From contig JADNYJ010000005.1 in assembly GCA_015501075.1 (NCBI GenBank), positions 496,001 through 560,000 of the forward strand: a stretch of DNA of 64,000 nucleotides, given 5' to 3'. The DNA comes from Gymnopilus junonius. Its lineage: Eukaryota > Basidiomycota > Agaricomycetes > Agaricales > Galerinaceae. This document shows positions 34,415-45,900 of this stretch, in pieces (the stretch's first letter is position 1; each line of letters opens with the position of its first letter). A model generated the notes under the pieces. It was given only the letters and a program-made list of their open reading frames with translations, did no database searches and had not been told where the DNA came from. A program made the translations under genes and the position numbers.

Positions 34415-36951
34415 ATTGCAAAATGTCTTCGTAATCACGAGCTGCAAGCTTCGTAAGATCGGCAGCATTGTGAGGAAACTTGCGAATGGTTGAATGACCA
34501 AAAGCTGCAACTTGACGGAAACTGCATGTGTGTGGAATTAAATGTCCAGTTCTTAGGAGCACTGCATGAACTTACTGAGCATTGAATTCATGTACAACAT
34601 TCTGACTGTGGGCATGAAGAATCCGAATGAGATGTAAGATAAGAGCCTTCCAAATGCCGAGTTCAATCTCATGCATGAGGTCGACCACAATTAAAGCAAA
34701 AAAATTGAGTCCGAACTTGTGTAGATGCTCGGAAAAAGCATTCTGTGAATTATTGAGTTTCCAACTCAATTACAAGCACGGTGACAAAACTTTACCATTG
34801 TTGGCACTAATGAATCTGCCTTGAGCAATTCTTCCACAAGAGCGCTATTTATGACATAGCCCTTCTCATAGATCAGGGACCGGGCTTCTTGAACTCGATT
34901 TTGGCGATCTTCATTATCTTGTCATGCCACAGATTGTCTAATGTCCATATCTGAGGGCAGTCCCACATCGCTAATCTTGTCTTTCTTGACCTTGCAACAT
35001 GGACACGGACACTGCCCCATATCGCAGATCGTAGCCATGAGAACCCTAAGTAACAGATTGAATCAGGACACAAGTCAAGTGAAGAAAGAAGAGACTACTT
35101 TTCAGGATAATCTGCAGAATAGAAAAAAATCTGAGGATAAAGTCAACAAAGAATACCGTCCCCACAGAGAACAACAATACCATGTTCATATGCCTTGAGA
35201 AGCTCATCATCTAGGATAATCCTCCAGCACCCATGGAAGAGTTCATGCTGACAGTGTGCTAGTAGGGGTGCAGATATCTTTCCAGAGGGATCATTCAATA
35301 TAAAATCTGTAACAGAATCAGGGAGCTTTAAACTTGAGTAAGCATAAGCAGGCATGGATAAGACGAAGCTAAACGAGCTCACCGATGGTAAGAAGGCAGT
35401 ACTATACACTGCATTTGCTGATGGGCGCGCTCTAACGTACTTTGAACCATTGCCAATACAAGTATATACTGGCCACAATTTTGCCTGCCCAAACTGTGCA
35501 ACATGCGTAGCATCTGAATAAAGTATGAGAGACACCACTGACCATGGAAGGTCACATCCAGGCTCCCACGGTGATGCTTGGAGAAGATGGTCAGCCTCAA
35601 GAAAAGCTTTTGAAGATGCTATCTGCAGTAGACCCTTTCCTTTTGCTCGGGATTCCACGGCATAGTCCAATGTTCCTCAAAAGGGTGCCAGTGGTAATCT
35701 TTCGCTGCAGGTCCTGAGCAAGCCTCAGTCATGATGTCGACAAGACTGCGGTGGTGAAGACCAGACACATAATACTTTCTGCCTGACGGATACTCGTCAT
35801 CAGACGCTGCATCATCTTCTGCAGCCACATTCACATTGGCCATGGCTGCTTGGTCTCTTTGCCTCAGGATGCATCCTCGCACCTTGAAGCTGCGGTATGT
35901 TTCTTGCCTGTTGGAATGACAATCGGGACCCTGACTCTTTCCATCCATTAGTCTCCATGATACTGCCTGGTTTTTTAGCCAATTCATCATCCAAACGTCG
36001 AAATCAACACCTTGAAGGTCTTCAATGTGGAATCCGGGGTCCAAAAGAGCTTCTTGCAGTTCTTTCTGGCTACTCTTGGTTTTCTTCCCTCCCTTCCAAT
36101 GAAGCTTGTTGAAAATAAAAGCCGACAAATTGGGATATGGGTGAATGATGCTCTTGACTGTCTTGGCTCACCCAAAGGTATTTGAGAGTTGGCGTCAGGA
36201 GTTTGAACATCTTCCAGCAAGAAATCAGCAAGGCTGGATTGAGGGATCGCGCTGGGCGTCCGTGATATGTTCGCACTAATTTGAACTTGTTGGTGGCTGT
36301 CCTGAAGATGCAGCGAAGATGGATATGAAGAGGGGAAGATGGCCGGGGTGGGCTCTCTTCAGGGCTTGGAGAACGAGTGTCTTCATTGTCAGATTCCAGA
36401 ATTCCCAGCCCCTCTGGCAAGCTATCCTTGAGCATTGCCCTAGCACATTCCGTCAACTTAATAACCCATCGAGCAGGAAGAACAGGTGTTGCCACACTAT
36501 CAGCTTGAATATCTGCAATCTCTGAATGGTCCTCGATGACTAGGGGATTGGCCATGCTAATATCATCAATGTTTGAAAGCGAGCCGCAATCCTGGATAGC
36601 GAATGTAAGGAAATTGAAGGAAAGCTAGACAGTCTAAGTACATACCATGCTCATACTCGTGCTTATCTCCTGGGTAAGGCTAGAGTTGGAGGCGGGGAGA
36701 TCTTGCTGCGGTTGAGCACTCGCCACTTTCTTCCGGCATTTTCGACTGCCACTGTGACCCATGAAACGGCTGGAGTCATCATCATCAGACAGCTGCAAAC
36801 TCGTTCCCAATGACCCACTCGCCATATGTGGCCCTCCAGATATCGCTGTGAAGACCCTTTTGTCACGTTCTTTGACAACCTTGCATTTTGCTTCATGCTG
36901 TCAGAGGCAAGCCACATCGTGGAAGCTGCATGCACATCGGCATTTGAACAT

Positions 36952-37617
36952 GGCTGGGGGACAAGGAAGGATGTTGTATAGGCTTTCAATAGATAAATAA
37001 CATTCGTAAGATAGGATCTATGATGTAAACATGAAGAGAACTAGGACGGTGGTCAGACAGGCATCTGCTGAGGGAGAAGTGACAAGTACTTACTGGTAGG
37101 AAGCAAAAGATCAATCACCCAGCAACCCCCGGCACCCCACCAATGACCCATCCATAGTCGGCCTATGATACACCTGTAATCTACTCATAATTTGTCGAGG
37201 ATCGCATTGTGATGAGCGAAATTGATCGTCATTGATCGCTGTTGTGGTGATGTGGACAAAACAAGCATGGTGAACCACGCATATCATGGACGTGATGCAA
37301 TCGGCTACAGGTAAGCCGTGACTTTCTCATTGATCATAGCCTCCGTGATCAGTCACATGTTATAATGATTTCCCGGCCTTTTTGCTGATGGATGGTGCTA
37401 TGAGGCCGGTGTCAATATTGTGATGTGGTGCGATATTGATATAGAATATAAAAGCAGTGTGATAGCTGGGAGGTGGGCAATGTATTGTGCTTGTACACCG
37501 ATGGAAAGATGTTGAGTTGCAATGGCAACATAACATCGTCCATATATCTCGTCGAAGAGGTGGCTGACCTTAACAATGGATACCAGAGGTTAAAGACCAT
37601 ACACGTGAGTGTCCACA
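36952..37617. other. No gene recognised
   Basis: Sequence upstream of the Plavaka gene; it should contain its promoter and left terminal repeat, but I could not define either. Otherwise nothing is recognised. Confidence 0.4.
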
Positions 37618-37625
37618 ATCACAAC

Positions 37626-38410
37626 TAGTGCTGTGTTGGTTGGCTCTATGTTAGTAACAGACCAGTATATCACGTGTTAATAACATGTTAGTAACATTTC
37701 TAACATGGGGGGGTCAAAAACTGCATGTTAGAAACTGTGAGAAACTCTCAAAGCATCAGCAGAGCTGTCGAGTCATTCTGATAATTTATTATATGCAATT
37801 TGGCAGAGTGATACCCATTGAATTTGACCATTAAGTATAGCTTGATTTTTTGGGTGCGCGCGTCTGTTCGGACGTCACGTGCCTCCAAATTAGACAACTC
37901 CGGCATTACTCCGGCACTCGAAATTTTGCTGTATTGCTCGAAAACTTTGAAATAACAACACGACTACCTTGTTATCAACTCCTGGACATGTTATCTCAAG
38001 GAGATCTTGCCGATCTCCTTGATCTCACTGAAAAGTTCAAAAATTCTGGCAATGACATCACACTTGTTCACCTCCTTGACTTGGTGCAAGCAAAAATCCT
38101 CGACAATGATAGCCAGGAAGCGAAGGATTGGCGCAGATAGTGTCAGGGCTGTTGAGATAAACCAGCAAAGGTAGTCGGAAAACTGGGCGAGTGTAGTGTC
38201 AACAGTTTCTTTTAGGTGTCGTAGGTTATTAATGTGTTATTTACCTCAGTCCGACGTTATTTACGTGTTATCTAACGCCGAAATTTTTTCTTATTTTGGA
38301 TGATTACGTAACAAAATAACAGTTAGTAACATGGGTTTCTAACGTCACAGCAGACCCCAAACCAATCTCACATTGGTAACATGGTGAAATAGCAATCCAA
38401 CACAGCACTA
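37626..38410. mobile_element. hAT-type non-autonomous element, 785 bp, with intact 8-bp target duplication
   Basis: The ends are 14-bp perfect inverted repeats TAGTGCTGTGTTGG (37626) and its complement ending at 38410. They are flanked by the direct octamer ATCACAAC at 37618-37625 and 38411-38418. TAGTG-type ends plus an 8-bp duplication are the marks of hAT elements. Inside, near both ends, the word GTTAGTAACA or variants (GTTATTTAC, TTAATAACATG) recurs, as expected of subterminal transposase-binding sites. A 96-codon plus-strand frame (37850-38140) is present but has no transposase motif, so the element is non-autonomous. Confidence 0.88.
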
Positions 38411-38418
38411 ATCACAAC

Positions 38419-39070
38419 TGTCATTAAGTCCACCCTCGTCTAAGCCCACCAACTGATCCATTTTTGCAGAATTAGACAAAAAAAACTACTGTGGTTGCGG
38501 CAAGGCTTGGTACTCTTAAGTACTACAAATAGCCAAGTAGGCCAATCTCTATATATATTCGGGGTACTCATACAGAAACTCACATTCCAATGTGCACGTG
38601 TGATTATTACCTGCGCATTTATCACCATCCTTCAAATGTACTAGTACATGATGATTTCTTTTGATATTCAAGAATTGATTGGGGGCTCGTCAGTTTTTTC
38701 TCCTAGCCTATGTTTCCAACATCCTCATACAGAATGCAGCGCTGCATGTTGACTTTGGAGTTGAAGTCGGTGAGCCATACACTAGGGAGCTGTTGGACAC
38801 ATCAATTGTATTGGTTCACCGAGTGTCAAGAGGTTGTGAGGGAAAAATAATGCTTGTTTTTCCCCCAGAGTGTCTGCCACATGGTACAAATAAACTGGTT
38901 CACTTCGGCAAGTCCGTTACACGATGGAGTCTATCATGAAGGGGTTGGCTAACAGCCCCGAACAAACGACCTATTAGTCATTGCAATGTAGCCGCTGGTT
39001 CTTCACCTGCTGAATTCGAGGCAAGCACTAGAGCTTGAGCACGACTTTCGAGGTCAGCATTACACGTGAA
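38419..39070. other. No gene recognised; one 86-codon open frame
   Basis: A plus-strand frame at 38679-38939 (GARQFFLLAYVSNILIQNAAL) is open but has no known motif. Otherwise this is spacer 3' of the XPF-like gene. Confidence 0.35.
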
Positions 39071-41820
39071 CTACAGGACAAGGAGATGAGCATCGAACCC
39101 AAACACTAGACCGGGAAATATATGCACGATCGCATCAGCTCCAATTAATCCCTCACAAAACTCCTGTCATTGTTCTGGGAGGAGATTCACAAAATCCTTG
39201 GCCGTGATCTGGGCGAGGATTACTGATGCCATAAAGTGGTTTACGCCTTTGATACCAACCAAGCGCTCTTCGTCCTTGGGTCGATAATGCACAAATCAGC
39301 CCTGGAGGCTTGAAACATCGTTTAGCAGTGACTCACCTGAACAAAATCTGCATCCAACCATGGCCGTTCACCCCAAATTACTCCCATCATCTCATCCTGC
39401 TCCTCTGCCCTGTCGCCGTACCACCTCATGAATGCGGCGGCCTTGTTTACGTCATTGGCAAAAGCGTGTTCCACTTTCGTCGCAGCGGGCTTGTCCCCAC
39501 ACCTGGAAGCGATACTGATGTCCCATCTGAACTTCTTCAAGGCTTTGACGATAGGTGGTGTGTATGCATAGAGTGAGATCCGTGAGTTTCCATGAGCTCG
39601 CTTTGCGGAGCTTTCTGGGAATGCCTCAAAAATGATCAGTAAATTTTCAAACTTCCACGACTGCTCTGACACTCTTTCCACATATGCAGCGCATCTCGCT
39701 GGCAGGGTGAACAAAGAATGAAAGATGATCACGCATTTTGGATCTACAATCAGATCAACGCCGCCTAGTGTTTGCTTCTCCACAAGCTCAACTTTTTCGA
39801 AGCAAAGCGCATGGATGAGGGCATGTTTTTGGATGAAGTTGAGAGAAGCCAAGTATCGATGGACCTGGGTAGAAGAAACGAGGCTACAGGTTGCCGCTGG
39901 CGTAGGAAGAATGACTGTATCAAAGTCAAATATGTCCCGAGGTGTGCCGCATGTTTCACTTTCATATGCTGAAGGTGCCGGCAATGCAGGAACGGGAGCT
40001 GGAGGTGGAGGTGGGACAGTGGGTTCCGAGACCATGCAGGAGCGCAATTGAGCGAAAGAGAAAACTCCCAGTGGCTGTTCAAAAGGCGAGAAATGAGAAA
40101 CTTTGGTTTCGAGCCGAGGCAGGAGGTTTTGTGGGCCAGCACTCGTCAGAACTGAATCAGACTTTACCTTGCCATTTTCGGTAGCAAGCCGTCCCTGTAG
40201 AAATTTACTTTCGATTCCCAGAAGAACCGACGCAGGCTGGGTTTCAGTACAATTCATAGGATCGGAAGGAGGTTGAACAATAGGAATGGGTGCCGGAGGA
40301 TACAGAGAGGTAAAGACCCGCAGCTCAAAGTCACTCTCGTGGCATTTATGTCGTGACCAGGCGGTATCCAATAGTCAACATCAATGTCATAGAGAGTCCA
40401 ATCCTGATCGCTGCGCCAGTAATCCGCAAAACGACTGGCCTCAGGAGGACTGCCATCAGTATTCACAGGAGAAGAGGACTGGGGAAGACAAAATTCCCCT
40501 GATTGTTCAGTACCTGGTTTGGCGAAGGCCGCACTTGGCTCCTCAGGTGAGCTCTCGAAATTAGAGCCATCGAATCGAAAAACACCCCCGGAACTATCGT
40601 TTTGATGTCGCTGCTATTGTCCCAGTGTTCCTGGGCTCTCCAGTTGACCATGGGTGCATGAGTACGAGTGGTTTCGTCGCCAAGAGATGAGCAGAGAAAA
40701 TTCTTTTCTGAGGGTAGATCAGGCATAGAAGGGCAGGATTTGCTGATGGAGAGGATTCTGACCATCAACAAAAGTCATTCAACTGGCCTGTCAAGAAGGG
40801 AGATCTGACAAACATTTGATAGGGCTGCTGGAGGTTGGGGCAGAGGCGGCATGACTGATGGGAGGGAACCAGCTCGACGATGACTGTGAATCTCGACGAG
40901 GTTATGCTACACCATGATGACTGTGGCTGTTGTTATTGTCCCAGGACAACTGGGGCCGGGAGGAGCTTTGAACAGTTCCAATTAGGATGAAAGAAGGGCG
41001 GATGGAAGAAGACGACACAAACTGTTCTTCCATCAAGGTGTCCATTTGTGATGGACATCGCCGGCGGATCTTCAGGGATTCACCTGGTTCACGGACTGGG
41101 TGGAAAGTACGGAGGGAAGATGGGGAGGACAGTCGAGGGTTGTTGCTGTTTTTTTTCACCAATGGATACCTCTGGGCGGGATCGATATTGGACCCTGTTC
41201 CGGGTCGCGTGGTATGAGAAGGAAAAGGGGGGATGTCAGATGTCGGATGTATGACAGGATAGACAGCGTGAAGGGTTTTAGAGTCATTTGGTTGGCTGGG
41301 AATGGTCGGGATATGAGTGGATACAGTGAATGGGGTGGCAGATGGCTCACACAGGATCTGGGATCTGGGTGGTTTCTGGGTGGGGACCGACGGGGACGGC
41401 CAAGGTGGCTTGCAGACGAGCTGTGCGGGATGTGGCTACGAAGAAAGGCTCTGGGGGAGGGGGTTGGTCTGATGGTGATGAATTGCAAGGCAGGCTCAGC
41501 AGGAGCAAGGACGCTCACAGGTGTCCTCAGGCCAGGGGGGTTGTGAACTTGGGGGGTTGGCAAAGGGAGTGCATGAAGCATCGGAGATAGTCTACCGTGG
41601 CTGTTGTGGTATGAGGGCGCTCGTCATATGGCTCCAAGAGGGGTGGGAAGGGGTATTCTGGGAGGGCATGATGAGTGAGGGGGACGGGCTTGAGGTGCTC
41701 GAGGAACTGGGGGAAAGTAAGAGGAGAAGGGGCAGTCTAAGGAGAAGTTACCTCACAGACGAGATCCTCGGTGAACAGCCTGTAGTCGGTGCAGTCAAAA
41801 TCACGGATGAACATGCCCAT
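39071..41820 (-). pseudogene. XPF-like plus helix-hairpin-helix protein, possible Zip2/SHOC1 relative
   Basis: Possible first exon from 41820 (MGMFIRDFDCTDYRLF), a GTAACT...CCCCAG intron, and an exon LEHLKPVPLTHHALPEYPF to TTPLA then TGA. A large downstream exon (about 40590-39330) encodes NFESSPEEPSAAFAKP, DWTLYDIDVDYWIPPG, a frame slip near 40365, a Pro-rich linker, then HALIHALCFEKVELVEKQ, VDLIVDPKCVIIFHSLF and WKFENLLIIFEAF. The last block has the strand-helix spacing of an XPF-type nuclease fold without its ERKX3D motif. After an intron at about 39280-39330, EERLVGIKGVNHFMASVIL looks like a helix-hairpin-helix, followed by TGA at 39167 and an end at 39071. A dead XPF fold plus HhH is the layout of fungal Zip2/animal SHOC1 meiotic crossover factors. 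That identity is inference. The two TGAs and the slip suggest a pseudogene, unless they are introns or errors. Confidence 0.45.
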
Positions 41821-42008
41821 CGCCGTCGCGGTCCAAGTGCGGTCACATTCTTATCGGCTCTTCGAGAGAGCCCTCGATTCTCACAGTTGTCCTAAAGCGG
41901 ATAGCTTTTCACCATTCGATCCAGAGAGTGACACCCATTTTTAAACTCAGACTTAAATGATGGTTCTTCTCCCCGCCATGCTGTCAGGCAGCACTTTGTT
42001 ACCAAAGG

Positions 42009-42439
42009 ATGAAAGGTCGCTTCCGTGTCGAAGGCTCTGGTTTGCCAAAACTCCCTCCACAGGCTTCTAGCCCTGAGCCTTCATACTCGACTTTCTGGGT
42101 GTCTTCCCCGCCGCTGGTGGATGTCGATCCTCTGCCACAACATGGTGACTTTGAGTCTGATTGTTGCCTAGAAAAATATAATATGAAGTGGCCTACCTGG
42201 CTTGACTTCGAGGACTTCTTACATGAGGAAGAGCTTAAATTTGTGGTGGAGTTTCTGAAAAAAGACACCAGATCTGGGCAAGGGTGTTATGTCTCATGCA
42301 TTGCTTATGTTTGCTCTCGCCGTGGGTCTGGAGGTACAAAACTGTATGCCCGGATTCACCCTGAATGGACTCAGAAGGTTCCCTCAAAGACTACAGACCA
42401 TACTGCACTGCATCTAGCACAGTGAATACATACCCTGAC
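42009..42439 (+). pseudogene. FAR1-type zinc-binding domain of a Mutator-like relic, left half
   Basis: The frame from 42009 (MKGRFRVEGSGLPKL) reaches KWPTWLDFEDFLHEEELKFV and YVCSRRGSGGTKLYARIHPEW, which match the start of FAR1/GCM-type DNA-binding domains in agaricomycete Mutator-like transposons (W..F..F...E...; VCSR.G.GG...Y...HPEW). After PSKTT the frame slips, and PYCTASSTVNTYPDIS continues the C.C..TVKTYPGTS portion. It is cut at GAC|ATCAG by the Copia insertion at 42440. The right half of the same relic lies at 53906-54500. Confidence 0.55.
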
Positions 42440-42447
42440 ATCAGTAT

Positions 42448-42845
42448 TGAGCAGCAATGTAGTGCACTCTGCATAGTATCGATGTAGCTACTAGCTTACC
42501 TGGGTTGTTAGAGGCTAGTGCTAAGGTGACTACTTAGGCTACTACAGAAGTACAAATGACTTGGATTAGGATGCTGTTTAGAGCATCCTTATATACCTAC
42601 AGGACATGCAGTGACTAACTATGTATGAGTAATGCATAAGGCAATTACTCAGCTAATTACTATGTAATTACTAATATCTACTCATAAGATGAGTAATATG
42701 CTCACTAAGTGATCACATGTTTTTAGTCATATAAGATGACTGTGATACTCTATTGTCACTGGATCTAGTTGCGTATAGATGCATCTGATCATGCATGTCA
42801 TGTGAGTCATGTGATGTAGTCACATGGACACTTATCATGTCAACA
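42448..42845 (-). repeat. Copia-1 3' LTR
   Basis: 398 bp; on the minus strand it starts TGTTGACATGATAAGTGTCC and ends GCTGCTCA. It is about 95% identical to 53510-53905. It is AT-rich with repeated TTACTCA/TAATTAC words. Confidence 0.9.
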
Positions 42846-42906
42846 CTCCCCCTCAAGTAGTGCCGCATTAGCGCACATACTTGTTCTGACATGATGTGTC
42901 AGTATT

Positions 42907-45900
42907 CTATTCTAAGGGATAGAACTCTATGCCTAGAGCCTGTCTATGTTTAAGGAACAGGGTAGGGCCTAGATTCTTGGTGAACATATCGGCAACATTT
43001 TTGTCCATAGGGACATGCTCTATTTTAATGTTCCCAAGTTCTATTTGTTCCCAGATATAGTGGTAGCATATTTCAATGTGCTTTATCCCTTTTTGGGTGA
43101 TGGGATTTTGTGAGTTGAAAATAGCTCCATGACTATCTCCATATAAGGGAACATATGGGATTGACATCCTGAGTTCTTCAAATAGAATCTTAAACCATGC
43201 ACAATCATGTGCACAGTCAGAGAGTGCCATGTATTCTGCCATTGTGGATGACATTGATACTAGAGTCTGCATTTTGGAGTGCCATTTGATACTCCCGCTA
43301 GCAAGGGAAAAGAAGTATCCCTGCGTAGATCAACACATGCGATCAGGCTCTGTTCTATCATCACCATATGAGGCATCACAGTAGGCATACAAGCCCTTAT
43401 TGCTGTTTCCATCGAACACAAGTGCATAGTTGCACATACCAACAAGGTAGCACATGATATATTTAGCATGATTCAGATGTTCATCAGATGGGTTCGCAGT
43501 GAACTTAGCCATCTGTGTTACAGCAAAGGCTATATCAGGTCATGTTCCTAGCATTAAATATAGCAGGGAACTGATCACCGATTGATACTCTGACCGAAGT
43601 GAAGCCGAACTCGTGCCTGTAAAGGGTTCTGGCTTATACCCGGTAGGTAATGGAGTTTGTGCTGCTTTCGCATTTGTCATTCCGAAGCATGTAAGAATCT
43701 TATTAAGGTATGGCATTTGATCGATGTAGGTCTTGCCTTTAATGTACCTGATTCTCATGTGGAGAAACTCCTGACATACACCTAGGTCTCAACATTCCCA
43801 TGCAGTCATAAATAACTGTTTCTTTTGTTGGACTAATTCGGTGTTAGGACCTGTGACAATAATGTCATCAACATATGCCAACATAATGACAAGGGTCCTG
43901 TCGCTATGTCTTGTGACAAATATGCCAGCATCAGCATATAGGCATGTGAAACCGAGCTCTTTAAGGGAGTGATCAAGTTCAGACCACCATGCACATGCAG
44001 CTTGTTTTAGCCCATAGATAGCTTTGAGCAGGCGGAGTACTTTCTTCTCTTGTCCCTTTATGGTAAAGCCATCAGGCTGTTCCATATATATCTCCTCATC
44101 AAGTTTCCCATATAGGAAAGCTGATTTGATGTCAAGGGACTCTATACGCCATTTCTCAAGTGTCGCTAAGGCTAAGATGGTGTAGACTGACTCGAACCAG
44201 ACAACCGGTGAGAAGATCTCATCATAGTCTAGGCCTTCTATTTGGGAAAATCCCTTGGCAACTAGATGGGCTTTTTTACATCCATCGGACTTAATATCGA
44301 AAACCCAATGATTTTTAATGGCCTTTTGGCCTGGAGGTAGGTCAGCAAGCTCATAAACTTTTCATTTACAAAGGGCCTCTAACTCTTCGAATTGAGCCTT
44401 GTGCCATTCCTGTTGTTGATCGGCAGGTAGCCGTCTAAGATCTTTACTAGTCCAATTTTGGATGTTCAATGGATCTGGAAGTGCACTATTGGAAATTGCC
44501 TTAGAAAGTAAATAGGCATGCCAATGTGCTCCCCCTTCCGCTCCCATATTGGGATTGTATGGGTACTCAGCCATGTGGTCACTAGAGGCCATAGACAAAT
44601 TTGGAGTGGATCTGGTTATGTCTAATCTGCGCTGGCAATCTCTATTGGTGGCTGTACCAGGAGGGTATACATTCCCTTCTTTTTGCGTACTTTTACTCTC
44701 ATGAGTGCTCCTTCTTGGAGCATCACTGGCAGCTCCCCCTGATGGACTGGCATGGGGTTCCTTATCGATGTATTCACCACCATTGTCGCTCATCCATTCT
44801 TCGACTTTGGCATTATACTTGGTTTTTACCATGGCTAAAAATTGCCTGGTAGCGTCTTTCGCATCACTCTTTCATTTGAGGAGCATGACCCAAGTATTTG
44901 ACATGCGATCATCAATAAAGGAAATGAAATATTTGTATTGGTGATATGAAGTCACCAGATACTCCTTAAGGTCTGAATGGATCTGCTGGAATGGTCTGAT
45001 TGCATGTTTGACATTGTCTGAGAAAGAGCGTGAATGCATCTTTCCTTTTGCACAACCTTCGCATATGCCAGCATCCTTCGGGACTTTAATAGATAGGAAG
45101 TTCTTGGAATTAGCCTTAAACTTCTCAAACACTTGAGTGGAAGGGTGTCCAAGTCATCTATGCCATAGATCATAATCTTCAGCATGTACTGATTCCATCA
45201 CGATCAAGTTCTTTCCAGAGACGATCTGCGACTTAACCCAAAACATAGTGTCATGATGAGAATGCTTCGGCAATGCATTTAGAATGGTGCAGCTATTCTC
45301 TTTGGATATGAAATTAAGTGATCATGAATCACCTAACACAATATTGTTTGCGCTGAGGATTTGACCCATCAACAGAAGTCGTACAGTCACAGCAGGCATG
45401 TAGAATACTGGATGAAGTCACAATGTTTCGTGCATCACAGTATTATCTTTATCGGTAACTTCTGTTTCAATAAAAACAGTACCAAATCCATCGACAAAGG
45501 CTATGCTGTTAGCAGTTTGGACCTTTGGTCTTTCTTTGCTTGGAAATCTGGTAAGTTCCGAGAAGTCGGAGATTTGTCCAGAAAAATGTATGGATGCTCC
45601 AGAATCTATAAGCCATTCCTCAAATGTCTTCTGATGTTCCTTTCCCTTACAGTTCACACAAGAGACAACATGATCAAGATATATATTGTAGATAGTAAAT
45701 AAATTTAATTTACTATCTACCCCATTCAGTATGTTAATACCTGTGGGTTGATCAGTTAGCGTCTTGTCAACATGTGAACAGGAAGGTACTTGCCAGTCCG
45801 GATGAGGGAGGAGCACTGAATTGCCACAATTCTGCTCAATCTTGTCCTCATAGGAGATCGGGTCCGAATCCCGCATCATCTTGTACATATCGTCCCAGCT

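Larger units (their letters stand above)
29610..36951 (-). pseudogene. Plavaka-type transposase split by a Harbinger insertion
   Basis: The N-terminus at 36951 has a Cys/His finger (MFKCRCACSFHDVACL then TGA, QHEAKC). Family blocks follow: PPNKF-like RTATNKFKLVRTYHGRP (36.25 kb), FNKLHWKGGKKT (36.1 kb), GLHHRSLVDIM (35.75 kb), LPWSVVSLILYSDATHVAQFG and AKLWPVYTCIGNGSKYVRARP (35.45-35.55 kb), HELFHGCWRIILDDELLKAYE (35.2 kb), the CPCPCC-type cysteine block (35.0 kb), LIVVDLMHEIELGIWKALI (34.65 kb) and KLAARDYEDILQ (34.43 kb). Text resumes after the 3.6-kb insertion at 30788 with C.IPCLEGLL, HALAKLRMHTDTTLR-like, then PYWYARVLGIYHVHVFYG, RLDRVGYVPS, DAFGFLDPRLVLRACHLIP (30.0-30.3 kb), FVDRDMMMHYVGTGVGH, and an acidic tail ending at 29610. 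At least three in-frame TGA codons (one in the finger, two adjacent near 30350) kill it. Terminal repeats were not identified. Confidence 0.85.

Noticed and set aside
40902..41217. Separate genes upstream of the XPF-like exon
   Set aside because: Frames here are broken and most likely intron or inner exon of the same minus-strand gene; not enough evidence for a separate gene.
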